From positions 979,720-1,043,719 of the forward strand of contig NZ_BMMX01000001.1 in assembly GCF_014646155.1 (NCBI RefSeq): a DNA stretch of 64,000 bases, given 5' to 3'. This DNA comes from Mangrovihabitans endophyticus. Lineage in GTDB: Bacteria > Actinomycetota > Actinomycetes > Mycobacteriales > Micromonosporaceae. The notes under the pieces were generated by a model. It made no database searches, had not been told where the DNA came from, and worked only from the letters and a program-made list of their open reading frames with translations. The translations under genes and the position numbers were made by a program. Below, piece by piece: positions 7,723-16,041 of the stretch (positions are counted from its first letter, which is position 1; each line of letters starts with the position of its first letter).

Positions 7723-9069
7723 TTGAACCGGCACCGCCAAGCTCGCACGCCACGCCACGGCCGGACCGCCGACCAGCAGACGGCAGGCCCGGCGTCGTAC
7801 GACCACTCCCACGGACACGCGCATCCGCACGGACCCGTGGGGCGGTCGTCGCGACGTGCTCGCCGGATCATCGCTGCCGTGCTCGTCCCGGCCGCGCTCG
7901 CCACGCTGATCGCGATGATTCTGCTGTGGCCGGGCCGGCTTGCACCGTCCGCCGGGCAACCTTCCGATGGGGCCGACGTCCGTGCGCTCGGGACGGTCGT
8001 GGCCCTGACCGAGCAGCAATGCCCGGCGGCTGGTGACGGCCGGCCTTCCGGCCAGGCGCAGCGCTGCGGGTCGGCGAGCGTGCGGGTCACCGACGGTCCC
8101 GGCACCGGAACGACCGCGACGGTGGACCTGCCGCAGGGACCGGGGGCGCCGCGGTTGCAGGTCGGCGACGACGTGGTGCTTCTGTACTCCGCGAACGCCG
8201 TGCCCGGCGGTCGCACCTATGTGGTCGTCGACCACCAGCGCGCCACGCCGATGCTCTGGATGCTCGTGCTCGCGCTCGGCTTGATTCTCCTCTTCGGCCG
8301 CTGGCGCGGCCTGACCTCGCTCGTGGGCCTGGCGGTCAGCTTCGCCGTGCTGTTGCTGTTCATCATCCCGGCCATCGCCGGCGGCGCATCGCCGCTGCTG
8401 GTCGCGATCGTCGGGTCCGCGGCGATCATGTTCGCCGCCCTCTATCTGACCCATGGGGTCAACGTGCACACCTCGGTCGCGGTCGCCGGCACTCTGGCCA
8501 GCCTGGTCCTCACCGGCCTCCTCGGCGCCGTCTTCACCGCGACGATGCACCTCACCGGCATCGCCAGTGACGACGATTCCTATTTGTCCGCCACGCGGGG
8601 CGACCTCGACATGCGGGGCCTGCTGCTCGCCGGCATCATCATCGGGGCGCTCGGAGTTCTCGATGACGTCACCGTCACCCAGGCGGCGACCGTGTCCGAG
8701 CTGGCCGGCGCCGGAACCGTCGGCCGCGCGCGGCTCTACCGGGCGGCGAACCGGGTCGGCCGCGCGCACGTCGCCTCCGCCGTCAACACCATCGTCCTGG
8801 CGTACGCCGGTGGCGCGCTGCCGCTGCTGCTGGTGATCGCCGTCGGTGACCAACCGGTGTCACAGGTGCTGACCAGCGGGTTCCTTGCGCAGGAGATTCT
8901 CCGCGGCGCGGTCGGCACGATCGGCTTGGTCGCCTCCGTGCCGATCACCACCGCCCTCGCCGTGCTAGTCAGCGCACCCCCACCCCCACCCCCACCCCCA
9001 CCCCCACCCCCACCCCCACCCGCACCCGCACCCCCGCCCGCACCCCCGCCCCCGCCCCGTCGATCTTGA
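7723..9069 (+). CDS. YibE/F family membrane protein with repeat-derived polyproline C-terminus
   Basis: A 448-residue protein starting at TTG 7723, with AGGGGGAG 9 bases upstream. The N-terminal tail is His-rich (DHSHGHAHPHG), followed by a first membrane segment, an extracytoplasmic domain and then about seven segments with the YibE/F hallmarks (GALGVLDDVTVTQAATVSEL and ANRVGRAHVASAVNTIVLAYAG). The function is unproven; the His-rich tail and neighbours suggest metal transport. After VPITTALAVLV the native C-terminus is replaced by a run of prolines encoded by a CACCCC microsatellite, and the stop codon is supplied by the dispersed repeat that follows. Confidence 0.85.
   Translation: MNRHRQARTPRHGRTADQQTAGPASYDHSHGHAHPHGPVGRSSRRARRIIAAVLVPAALATLIAMILLWPGRLAPSAGQPSDGADVRALGTVVALTEQQCPAAGDGRPSGQAQRCGSASVRVTDGPGTGTTATVDLPQGPGAPRLQVGDDVVLLYSANAVPGGRTYVVVDHQRATPMLWMLVLALGLILLFGRWRGLTSLVGLAVSFAVLLLFIIPAIAGGASPLLVAIVGSAAIMFAALYLTHGVNVHTSVAVAGTLASLVLTGLLGAVFTATMHLTGIASDDDSYLSATRGDLDMRGLLLAGIIIGALGVLDDVTVTQAATVSELAGAGTVGRARLYRAANRVGRAHVASAVNTIVLAYAGGALPLLLVIAVGDQPVSQVLTSGFLAQEILRGAVGTIGLVASVPITTALAVLVSAPPPPPPPPPPPPPPPAPAPPPAPPPPPRRS
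8975..9058. repeat. CACCCC hexanucleotide microsatellite (14 units)
   Basis: Seven perfect CACCCC units are followed by seven variants (CACCCG, CGCCCG, CGCCCC). The tract encodes (PP)n, then PA/PP, at the very end of the YibE/F protein. Such a tract is prone to slippage, so the copy number may vary between isolates or be misassembled. Confidence 0.95.
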
Positions 9070-9130
9070 ACTTTGTGTGCCCGTCTTGGGCCGTCATATC
9101 TGACATGACGGACCGCAAGTCTCAAGATCG
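9061..9130. repeat. 70-bp palindromic dispersed repeat
   Basis: The ends are CGATCTTGA (9061-9069) and TCAAGATCG (9122-9130), perfect inverted repeats that extend imperfectly for about 15 bp. An inner inverted repeat CCGTCAT/ATGACGG occupies 9091-9111. The same kind of end (CGATCTTGGAGTTGTG) recurs at 42213, so this is probably a member of a repeat family. It supplies the TGA of the YibE/F gene and may act as its terminator. Confidence 0.75.
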
Positions 9131-9390
9131 GCGGGGGAGGGGTGTCCGGGGCGGGAGCGGCCTAGGGAACGCCTGATGAGATGCGGGATTTTGCATGTAT
9201 TGACTGCGGGAATTGATTCCGATCGAGGGATGGTGCTGGAAACAAATGACGTGCAGACTCCCGTTCGAGATTGACTTGCGGCGATGTCATCGCCGTGGCC
9301 GGTCTGTTCGGGAAATGCGCGCGACGTGACGTCCGCATGCCTCCTCGGGATGCTGCGGGCATTGCGCGGGGTACGGAGGAGGCAGCCCGC
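9131..9390. other. Intergenic region without a gene
   Basis: No convincing coding sequence is seen. The second half holds the leader of the subtilase gene, with GGAGGAGG at 9375-9382 placed 8 bases before the GTG start at 9391. A TTGACT at about 9199 is a possible -35, but no good -10 is seen at the right distance. Confidence 0.5.
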
Positions 9391-12300
9391 GTGGGCGGAA
9401 AGAGTTTTGGCAGGCGTCTCACGGCGATGGCCGGAGCAGGCATTCTGGTGACCGCGATGGGCGTGATGACCGCGTCGTCGAGCGCGGCTGCCGCGCCCGG
9501 CCTGCGGCGGGAGTTCACGCCGGTCCCGGCCGGCTCGAAGATCACCGGCGTGCCGGCCGGCATGCGCAACCGGCCGGTCACCGCGATGGTGCAGCTCGGT
9601 GACGACCCGGTCGCGGTGGCCGACGCCGAGGCCGCGCAGCCGCTGAGCGACACCGCGAAGCGGCAGCGGCGGGACCGGATACGGCAGGCGCAGACACCGG
9701 TGGAACAGAAGGCGCGCCGGCTCGGTGGCACCGTGCTCGGCACCTATCAGCACGCCTACAACGGCATCAAGGTGCGCGTCAACGCCGGCGAGCTGGACAC
9801 GCTCGCGGCCACGCCCGGCGTGGTCGGCGTGCACGCCCTGGCGACGGTGCAGCCGGACAACACCAACAGCGTGCCGATGATCGGCGCCCCAGCGGTGTGG
9901 AAGGCGCCGGACAAGGTGCGCGGCGAGGGCATCAAGGTCGCCGTCATCGACACCGGCATCGACTACACCCATGCCGACTTCGGCGGTCCCGGAACCACCG
10001 CGGCGTACGCCGCCGCGCACGCCGAGGAGACCGCGCCGGCCGACCCGGCCCTGTTCGGTCCCGCAGCGTCCAAGGTCAAGGGTGGCATCGACCTGGTCGG
10101 CGACAGCTACGACGCCGACCCGACCAGCGCCTCCTACCAGCCGGTGCCGCACCCGGACCCGAACCCGCTGGACTGCGGCGGCCACGGCTCGCACGTGTCC
10201 GGCACCATCGGCGGCTACGGCGTGCTGGCCAACGGCAAGACCTACCGGGGCCCGTACGACAACGCCACCGTGGGGGCGCACGACTGGCTCGTCGGCCCGG
10301 GCGTGGCTCCGAAGGCCGATCTCTATGCGGTGCGGGTCTTCGGCTGCGAAGGCTCCACTGACATGGTGGTGGACGCCATCGAGTGGGCCGTGGCCAACGA
10401 CATGGACGTCATCAACATGTCGCTGGGCTCGTCGTTCGGCTCCGCCGACGCGCCGGATGCGGTCGCCGCGAACAACGCCGCCAAGGACGGCGTGATCGTG
10501 GTCGCCTCGGCGGGCAACTCCGGCCCGGCCCCGTACATCGTGGGCAACCCCTCCGTCGCGACCAGCACGATCAGCGTGGCGGCCAACGACCCGACCGCAT
10601 CCTTCCCGGGCGCTCACCTGTCCCTGGGGCTGGACGCGATCAACGCCAACGGCGCCTCGTTCGCCGACGGGCTGTCGCTGCCGGTCAAGGTGCTGAGCAA
10701 CGGCGCCGGCGGCATCGCACTCGGCTGCAGCACCGAGGAGTTCGACCAGCCCGGGGTGACCGGGGCACTGGTGGTGGTGGCCCGCGGCACGTGTGCGCGG
10801 GTGGCCAAGGCGATCTACGGCCAGGAGGCCGGCGCCGCCGCCGTGCTGCAGGTGAACAACGTCGACTCGTACCCGCCGTACGAAGGGCCGATCACCAGCA
10901 ACCCGGACACCGGCGAACCGGCCGAGGTCACCATCCCGTTCCTCGGCGTGCCGTCGTCGGCGGCGGCGAAACTGCTGGCCGCGGACGGTTCGACCACCAC
11001 CTTGACCAACGCCACCCTGCAGAACCCGGCATACACGGCGACCGCGAGCTTCTCGTCCGGCGGGCCGCGCGGCGGCGACAGTTGGCTCAAACCGGACGTG
11101 ACCGCGCCCGGCGTGAGCATCTTCTCGGCCGCTTCCGGAGCCGGCACCGGCGCGGTCGCGATGTCCGGGACCTCCATGGCCGCCCCGCACACCGCCGGCG
11201 AAGCCGCGCTGGTCAAGCAGGCCCACCCGGACTGGCGCAGGGTGGCGTACTGGAAGGCCGCGATCGTCAACACCGCCGACCCGGCCGGCATCGCGGACTA
11301 CTCCACGCGCGGGGACGGCGCGGGGCTGATCCAGGCCCCCGGCGCGGTCGAGACGCAGGTCGTCGCGCTTGGGGACGCGGGCACGGCGACGCTCAACTAC
11401 GGCTTCGCCGAGCTGGGCCGCGACTATCACCAGCGCAAGATCATCACGCTGAAGAACCTCGGGCGCACGGCGCAGACGTTCACCGTGTCGGTCGGCCGCC
11501 CGGCCGGGAGCCCGCACGCGGCCACGCCGCAGCGGACTCGGGTGACGGTCCCCGGCCGGGGCGAGACCACGGTGGCGCTCACCCTGACGGTTCCGGCCGC
11601 GACCGCGGGCGACGCGAGCGACTTCCACGACGTGTCCGGTCTGGTGACCTTCACCCCGGTGGCCGGGCGCACCGGGGGCGTCCGTCTCCAGGTGCCGTAT
11701 TACCTGGTGCCGCAGTCGGTGTCGAACGTGGCCACCCGGGTGAACACCGCGGCGCTGCGTCGCACCGGGTCGGCCACCGCGATGATCACCAACCGGCGCG
11801 GCGTGATCTCCGGCGCCGCCGACTGGTACGCCTGGGGCCTGTACGACCGGCGCGACGCCGTCGGCGGGGCCGACGTGCGGGCCGTCGGTGTGCAGAGCCT
11901 GCCCGCCGCCGACGCCGTCGCGTTCGCGATCAGCACCCACAACCGGCTGTCCAACGCCGCCGCCGACGAGTTCGACGTGTTCGTCGACGTCAACGGCGAC
12001 GGCACAGACGACTACGATGTGGTCGGCGTCGACTACGGCCTGCTCACCGCCGGTGAGTTCAGCGGCGAACTCGTCACGGCCGTCTTCGACATGCGCACCG
12101 GGGACGGCACCCTGGAGTTCTTCGCCGACGCGCCGTACGACGGAAGCTCGCTCGTCATGCCGGTGCTGATCTCTCAGCTCTGCCAGCCCGGGTCGCCGTG
12201 CCTGTCCGCGGACAATCCGCGGCTGACCTACCACGCTGCCAGCTATGGCCTCGCCGGTGGCAGCGACGACACCGTTGCGGGCACCGCGACCTTCAACGCG

Positions 12301-12480
12301 TTCACGCCGGCGTTGACCACCGGCATCGCCGACGAGGTCGCGCCGAACCGTGTCGCGACCGAGACGGTGACCGTGAACAGGGCCGAGTTTGTCCGCACCC
12401 CGGCTCGCGGCTGGATGGTGGTCAGCCACGACAACCGCAGCCGCGACGAGACACAGTTGATACCGGTCAGCCTGCGATGA
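9391..12480 (+). CDS. Secreted subtilisin-family (S8) serine protease with PA insert
   Basis: A 1029-residue protein with a signal peptide (about 1-37), an inhibitor-like propeptide (to about 165) and a subtilase catalytic domain. The triad is visible as AVIDTGIDYTH (Asp), CGGHGSHVSGT (His) and SGTSMAAPHTAG (Ser). A protease-associated domain of about 130 residues is inserted before the Ser motif. A beta-rich C-terminal region of about 400 residues follows, containing an FxVFVDVNGDGTDDYDV Ca-binding-like segment. GTG 9391 is chosen for its strong ribosome site. It is an extracellular protease, monocistronic, and followed by a perfect hairpin terminator. Confidence 0.93.
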   Translation: MGGKSFGRRLTAMAGAGILVTAMGVMTASSSAAAAPGLRREFTPVPAGSKITGVPAGMRNRPVTAMVQLGDDPVAVADAEAAQPLSDTAKRQRRDRIRQAQTPVEQKARRLGGTVLGTYQHAYNGIKVRVNAGELDTLAATPGVVGVHALATVQPDNTNSVPMIGAPAVWKAPDKVRGEGIKVAVIDTGIDYTHADFGGPGTTAAYAAAHAEETAPADPALFGPAASKVKGGIDLVGDSYDADPTSASYQPVPHPDPNPLDCGGHGSHVSGTIGGYGVLANGKTYRGPYDNATVGAHDWLVGPGVAPKADLYAVRVFGCEGSTDMVVDAIEWAVANDMDVINMSLGSSFGSADAPDAVAANNAAKDGVIVVASAGNSGPAPYIVGNPSVATSTISVAANDPTASFPGAHLSLGLDAINANGASFADGLSLPVKVLSNGAGGIALGCSTEEFDQPGVTGALVVVARGTCARVAKAIYGQEAGAAAVLQVNNVDSYPPYEGPITSNPDTGEPAEVTIPFLGVPSSAAAKLLAADGSTTTLTNATLQNPAYTATASFSSGGPRGGDSWLKPDVTAPGVSIFSAASGAGTGAVAMSGTSMAAPHTAGEAALVKQAHPDWRRVAYWKAAIVNTADPAGIADYSTRGDGAGLIQAPGAVETQVVALGDAGTATLNYGFAELGRDYHQRKIITLKNLGRTAQTFTVSVGRPAGSPHAATPQRTRVTVPGRGETTVALTLTVPAATAGDASDFHDVSGLVTFTPVAGRTGGVRLQVPYYLVPQSVSNVATRVNTAALRRTGSATAMITNRRGVISGAADWYAWGLYDRRDAVGGADVRAVGVQSLPAADAVAFAISTHNRLSNAAADEFDVFVDVNGDGTDDYDVVGVDYGLLTAGEFSGELVTAVFDMRTGDGTLEFFADAPYDGSSLVMPVLISQLCQPGSPCLSADNPRLTYHAASYGLAGGSDDTVAGTATFNAFTPALTTGIADEVAPNRVATETVTVNRAEFVRTPARGWMVVSHDNRSRDETQLIPVSLR

Positions 12481-12484
12481 GACC

Positions 12485-12525
12485 GATGGTGGCCCGGGAC
12501 GGCGATGCCGTCCCGGGCCACCATC
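12485..12525 (+). terminator. Strong hairpin terminator
   Basis: A perfect 18-bp GC-rich stem (12485-12502 with 12508-12525) around a 5-base loop, starting 5 bases after the subtilase stop codon. Confidence 0.85.
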
Positions 12526-12608
12526 GGGCTGCCGGGAGATCTCCGTCTACTGTGGTAGGGGAGTGCTCGTCGACAGCGGAGTCGGCGAGGGCAGGAATGG
12601 GGTGCGCG

Positions 12609-13424
12609 ATGACGCAGTCGTTCGGGTGGGTCCCCGAGGGCGTGGACGTCACGGTGCCGGATGCCTCGCGGGTCTACGACTACGCGCTCGGCGGCGTGCA
12701 CAACTTCAAGGTGGACCGGGAGTTCTGGGATCGCGCCGAGCGGGTGATGCCGAGCGCCGGACTGATCGCGCGGGCGAACCGTGCGTTCCTCGGCCGGGCG
12801 GTGCGCTGGCTGGTGGACGCCGGCATCACGCAATTCCTGGACATCGGCTCGGGCATTCCCACCCTGGGGAACGTGCACGAGGTGGCGCAGGACGCCGATC
12901 CGGCCGCCCGGGTGATGTATGTCGACATCGATCCGATCGCGGTGCAGCAGAGCCGGAGCCTGCTGAGCGGCAACCCGGGGGCCGCGGTGATCGAGGGCGA
13001 CCTGCGCCGGCCGGCGCAGATCCTCTACCACCCCGAGGTGCTGGAACTGCTGGACTTCTCCGAACCGGTCGCCGTGCTGACGGTCGCGGTGCTGCACTTC
13101 ATCCCGGACTCGGCCGGCCCCGCATCGATCCTCAGCAAGATCGGTGATGCGCTGGTGTCCGGCAGCTATCTGGTCGTGTCGCATGTCGGCCCCGATTCGA
13201 CGCCGGCCGGTCGGCAGGCGCAGCAGCAGGCGGTGAAGCTCTACGAGAACACGCCGACGCCGGTGATCCTGCGTGACGCCGAGGAGGTCGCGGCGCTGCT
13301 CGGACCGGCCTTCGAACTCGTCGACCCGGGCGTGGTCAGTGCCACCGACTGGCATCCCGACCCCGAGGAGGCCGAGGATCCGCCGCAGCCGGCCGCACTG
13401 GTGGTCCTCGCCCGGAAACGGTGA
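12609..13424 (+). CDS. DUF574 family S-adenosylmethionine-dependent methyltransferase
   Basis: A 271-residue Rossmann-fold methyltransferase of the actinobacterial DUF574 (Methyltransf_19) family. The family's opening segment (VPDASRVYDYALGGVHNFKVDREFW), the SAM-binding motif LDIGSGIPT and the acidic loop VMYVDIDPIAV are visible. In-frame ATGs at 12597 and 12609 are both possible. The family is greatly expanded in Streptomyces and relatives, often near regulatory genes, and its substrates are unknown. It stands alone here, between a terminator and the EAL protein. Confidence 0.88.
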   Translation: MTQSFGWVPEGVDVTVPDASRVYDYALGGVHNFKVDREFWDRAERVMPSAGLIARANRAFLGRAVRWLVDAGITQFLDIGSGIPTLGNVHEVAQDADPAARVMYVDIDPIAVQQSRSLLSGNPGAAVIEGDLRRPAQILYHPEVLELLDFSEPVAVLTVAVLHFIPDSAGPASILSKIGDALVSGSYLVVSHVGPDSTPAGRQAQQQAVKLYENTPTPVILRDAEEVAALLGPAFELVDPGVVSATDWHPDPEEAEDPPQPAALVVLARKR

Positions 13425-13441
13425 TGGGTGCTTATTCGCGC

Positions 13442-13504
13442 CATATGACTGTTTCCCTCCTGAGTGGAAAGAGTGGCCGATGAGTGGCCAAACATGGTCA
13501 TATG
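13442..13504. promoter_or_regulatory. Spaced inverted repeat upstream of the EAL gene
   Basis: CATATGAC (13442-13449) is repeated in inverse orientation as GTCATATG (13497-13504), and the similarity continues inward (TGTTT / AAACA). The spacer holds three GAGTGG copies. The element ends about 54 bases before the EAL protein start and could be an operator or a leader stem. Confidence 0.4.
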
Positions 13505-13557
13505 TCCGTGGCCCGGACTCAACCACGCCCTTGCCGGGGCCGACTGAGAGGACAGCC

Positions 13558-15294
13558 ATGTCCGATCGTGCGGCCGACGCTGCCCGGCCGCTGTCCCCCG
13601 AGGCCCAGGCCGTGGCCCGGCGGTGGACCGCGGACGTCGCCGCCGCCGGCTTCCTCCCGGCCGGCCGTGGACGAGCCCGCGCGGCGCTGGAGGACCTGCT
13701 GCGGCAACTGCTCGACGCGGTGCACGCGGAGCCGTTCAACCCGGCGCCGGGCTACCAGATCGGGCGGCGCCTGGTCGAGCTGCGGATGTCTTCCCCGGCG
13801 GTGATCGGGTCGACCATCGCGCTGCTGGCGGAGCGGCTGCCCGAGCTGGCCGGCGACCCGCCCGGCCGCAGGCGGATCCCGCACCTGATGGCCGGCATCG
13901 CGGCCGGCTTCAGCGCGGCCCAGCGCTCCGCCGCGGTCGGCGCCGCGGAGGACATGAACCGTTCCGAGAAACTGCACTGGCGGCGCGTGCAAGCGGGCTA
14001 CCAGGAACAGTTGCGCCACACACAGTTGCACGACCCGCAGTCACAGTTGCCGAACCGCGCCCACCTGCTCACCCATCTCACCGACCGGATCGCGACCGCG
14101 TCGCCGGACGCCCGGCTGGGCGTCGGGCTGCTGAGCATCGGCGACTTCGCCGAGCTCTCCGACACCTACGGCCATGACGACCTCGACCTGCTGCTCGCCG
14201 CCATCGGGGCGAGGCTGCAGCAGTTGGCCGCCGCGCACGGATGCTTCGTCGCCCACCTCGGCGACGACCTCTTCGCCCTGGTGGTCGCGACCGGCTGCCT
14301 GGACGACCTGGCCAAGGCGGTGGACCACGCCTGCCACGCCCTCGCCGCATCGGCGCCGGGCGCCTGTCAGCCACGGATCAGAACCGTCGAGGGGCTGGTG
14401 GAAGGTCCCCTCCAGGGCACCACCGCACAGGCCTGGATCCGCGACGCCCGCTGCGCGCTCGGCTGGGCCCGCCACGACCGCCGCGACCGCGCCTGCTACG
14501 ACCCCGCGCGGGCCGCCGCCGACCTGCGCCGCCACCGCCTCACCGGGGCCATGCCGACGGCCCTGGACCGGGGCGACTTCATGCCGCACTTCCAGCCGAT
14601 CTACGACCTGCGCAGCCGGCGCATCACCGGTGTGGAGGCGCTCGCCCGCTGGCGGCACGGCGGCCAGGTGCTCAGCCCGCACGACTTCATCGACCTCGCG
14701 GAACAGAGCGGGCAGATCTGCCGCCTCGGCCGCAGCATGCTCGACCAGGCATGCCGGCAGGCCGTCATCTGGCGCGAGCAGGGGCACCGGCTGACGCTCA
14801 GCGTCAACCTCTCCCCGCATCAGCTCGCCGAGCCCGACCTCCCGGCCACCGTCGCCGGGCTGCTGCACGACACCGGCCTGCCCGCCGCCGCTCTGCAACT
14901 CGAGATCACCGAAAGCGCCGCCGTCGAGCACCATCACCAGGTGATCAACGACCTCGCCGGCATCGGGGTGCAGATCGCCATCGACGACTTCGGCACCGGA
15001 TACTCCAACCTCGCCGCGCTCAGCCGTCTGCCGGTGCGCTGCCTCAAACTGGACCAGCAGTTCATCCGGCAGGCACCCACGGCGCAAGCCGTCACCGTGC
15101 TGCGCCACACCCGCCTGCTCTGCCAGGATCTGGACATCGAGGTCATCGCCGAAGGCATCGAGAGCGCCGGTGACGAGCGTCTGCTCACCGATCTCGGGTA
15201 CACCCGAGGGCAGGGATTCCGCCTCGCCCGGCCAGCGCCTGCGCACACCGTCACCCAGCTCTTGGCGCGGCAGGCTCCAGGCGCGGACCCGTGA
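13558..15294 (+). CDS. Cyclic-di-GMP phosphodiesterase (EAL) with degenerate GGDEF domain
   Basis: A 578-residue cytoplasmic protein. An N-terminal alpha-helical region (1-150) is followed by a GGDEF-like domain (about 165-310) in which the signature reads LGDDLF, so diguanylate cyclase activity is unlikely. The EAL domain (about 325-570) keeps all the key residues: GVEALARW, VNLSPHQL, EITES, IDDFGTGYSNL, LKLDQQF, VIAEGIES and RGQGF. It should hydrolyse c-di-GMP, with the GGDEF remnant possibly binding GTP or an effector. The ATG at 13558 follows GAGAGGA at about 6 bases. The stop overlaps the next gene (GTGA). Confidence 0.92.
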   Translation: MSDRAADAARPLSPEAQAVARRWTADVAAAGFLPAGRGRARAALEDLLRQLLDAVHAEPFNPAPGYQIGRRLVELRMSSPAVIGSTIALLAERLPELAGDPPGRRRIPHLMAGIAAGFSAAQRSAAVGAAEDMNRSEKLHWRRVQAGYQEQLRHTQLHDPQSQLPNRAHLLTHLTDRIATASPDARLGVGLLSIGDFAELSDTYGHDDLDLLLAAIGARLQQLAAAHGCFVAHLGDDLFALVVATGCLDDLAKAVDHACHALAASAPGACQPRIRTVEGLVEGPLQGTTAQAWIRDARCALGWARHDRRDRACYDPARAAADLRRHRLTGAMPTALDRGDFMPHFQPIYDLRSRRITGVEALARWRHGGQVLSPHDFIDLAEQSGQICRLGRSMLDQACRQAVIWREQGHRLTLSVNLSPHQLAEPDLPATVAGLLHDTGLPAAALQLEITESAAVEHHHQVINDLAGIGVQIAIDDFGTGYSNLAALSRLPVRCLKLDQQFIRQAPTAQAVTVLRHTRLLCQDLDIEVIAEGIESAGDERLLTDLGYTRGQGFRLARPAPAHTVTQLLARQAPGADP

Positions 15295-15995
15295 GCGCCG
15301 CCGGGGACAAGAGCCGCTGGCCGCGGCCGTCACTGGGCGCGGTTGCCGACACCGTCGGACTGGTGCTGGCCGCCATCACCGTCGTGTCGTTCCTGGTCGT
15401 GCGCGGCGGCTGGCTTCTCGGCCTCAGCTGTGCCGTGCTCGTCGCGGGCGCCGTCGGCCTCGCCCTGTGCTGGCGGCGCCGTCGGAGGTTGCCGGCCGTG
15501 GTGGCCGCCATGCTCATCATGCTCGGCGCCGGCGGTGCGGGTGCGGCGCTCGCCCGCGCGGCACCCGCGCGGCCCTTAGACGCCGACCTGCGCTTCAGTC
15601 CGGTGCTGGACCCGGTGCCGTACTGCCGCTCCTACCCGGGCACCGGAACCGTGCCGGACGGCTACCAGCTGCTCATATTCGACCGGGGCGCCACCGGCCC
15701 GTACTACTTCCACAGCCAGGCCGAACGGGCCAACCAGGGCTGGGTGGCGCGCCGGGTCGGGATCGGCCTGGCCCCGACGGCCGCCGACCCGGATCTCGAC
15801 GAGGGCGCGCGGATCACCCTGTACGCCCAGATGGTCACCGAGGAGACCGCACGGGTGCTGCGCGACCGGGACAACATCGCGATCTATCCGGAGCGCCCCG
15901 ACGCCCAGTGGCTGCTGCGCAAGCTTCCGGGCCGCACGGTGGACGCCGTCGCGCTGGTACGCGCGGCCGGCCTCGGCGAGTGCATACCCGCCTGA
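15291..15995 (+). CDS. Membrane protein of unknown function
   Basis: A 234-residue protein not recognised. The N-terminus is basic, followed by three hydrophobic segments (about residues 18-37, 42-60, 68-88) and a soluble, probably extracytoplasmic domain with two cysteines (PYCRSYPG and the C-terminal LGECIPA) that could pair. The GTG overlaps the stop of the EAL gene, so the two are translationally coupled and may work together. Nothing in the sequence reveals the function. Confidence 0.7.
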   Translation: MSAAGDKSRWPRPSLGAVADTVGLVLAAITVVSFLVVRGGWLLGLSCAVLVAGAVGLALCWRRRRRLPAVVAAMLIMLGAGGAGAALARAAPARPLDADLRFSPVLDPVPYCRSYPGTGTVPDGYQLLIFDRGATGPYYFHSQAERANQGWVARRVGIGLAPTAADPDLDEGARITLYAQMVTEETARVLRDRDNIAIYPERPDAQWLLRKLPGRTVDAVALVRAAGLGECIPA

Positions 15996-16028
15996 TCCCT
16001 ACGCCCCCACGGCATGGGCGATTGTCGA

Positions 16029-16034
16029 TATGCT
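16029..16034 (+). promoter_or_regulatory. -10 element for a probable leaderless transcript
   Basis: TATGCT ends 7 bases before the GTG at 16042, and no ribosome site is seen. This spacing would place the transcription start at the start codon itself. Confidence 0.45.
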
Positions 16035-16041
16035 GTGCGCC

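Noticed and set aside
9094-12429. Very long open frame on the minus strand opposite the subtilase
   Set aside because: Its translation is Arg/Gly/His-rich without any domain. The plus strand encodes a complete subtilase, so this is a high-GC shadow.
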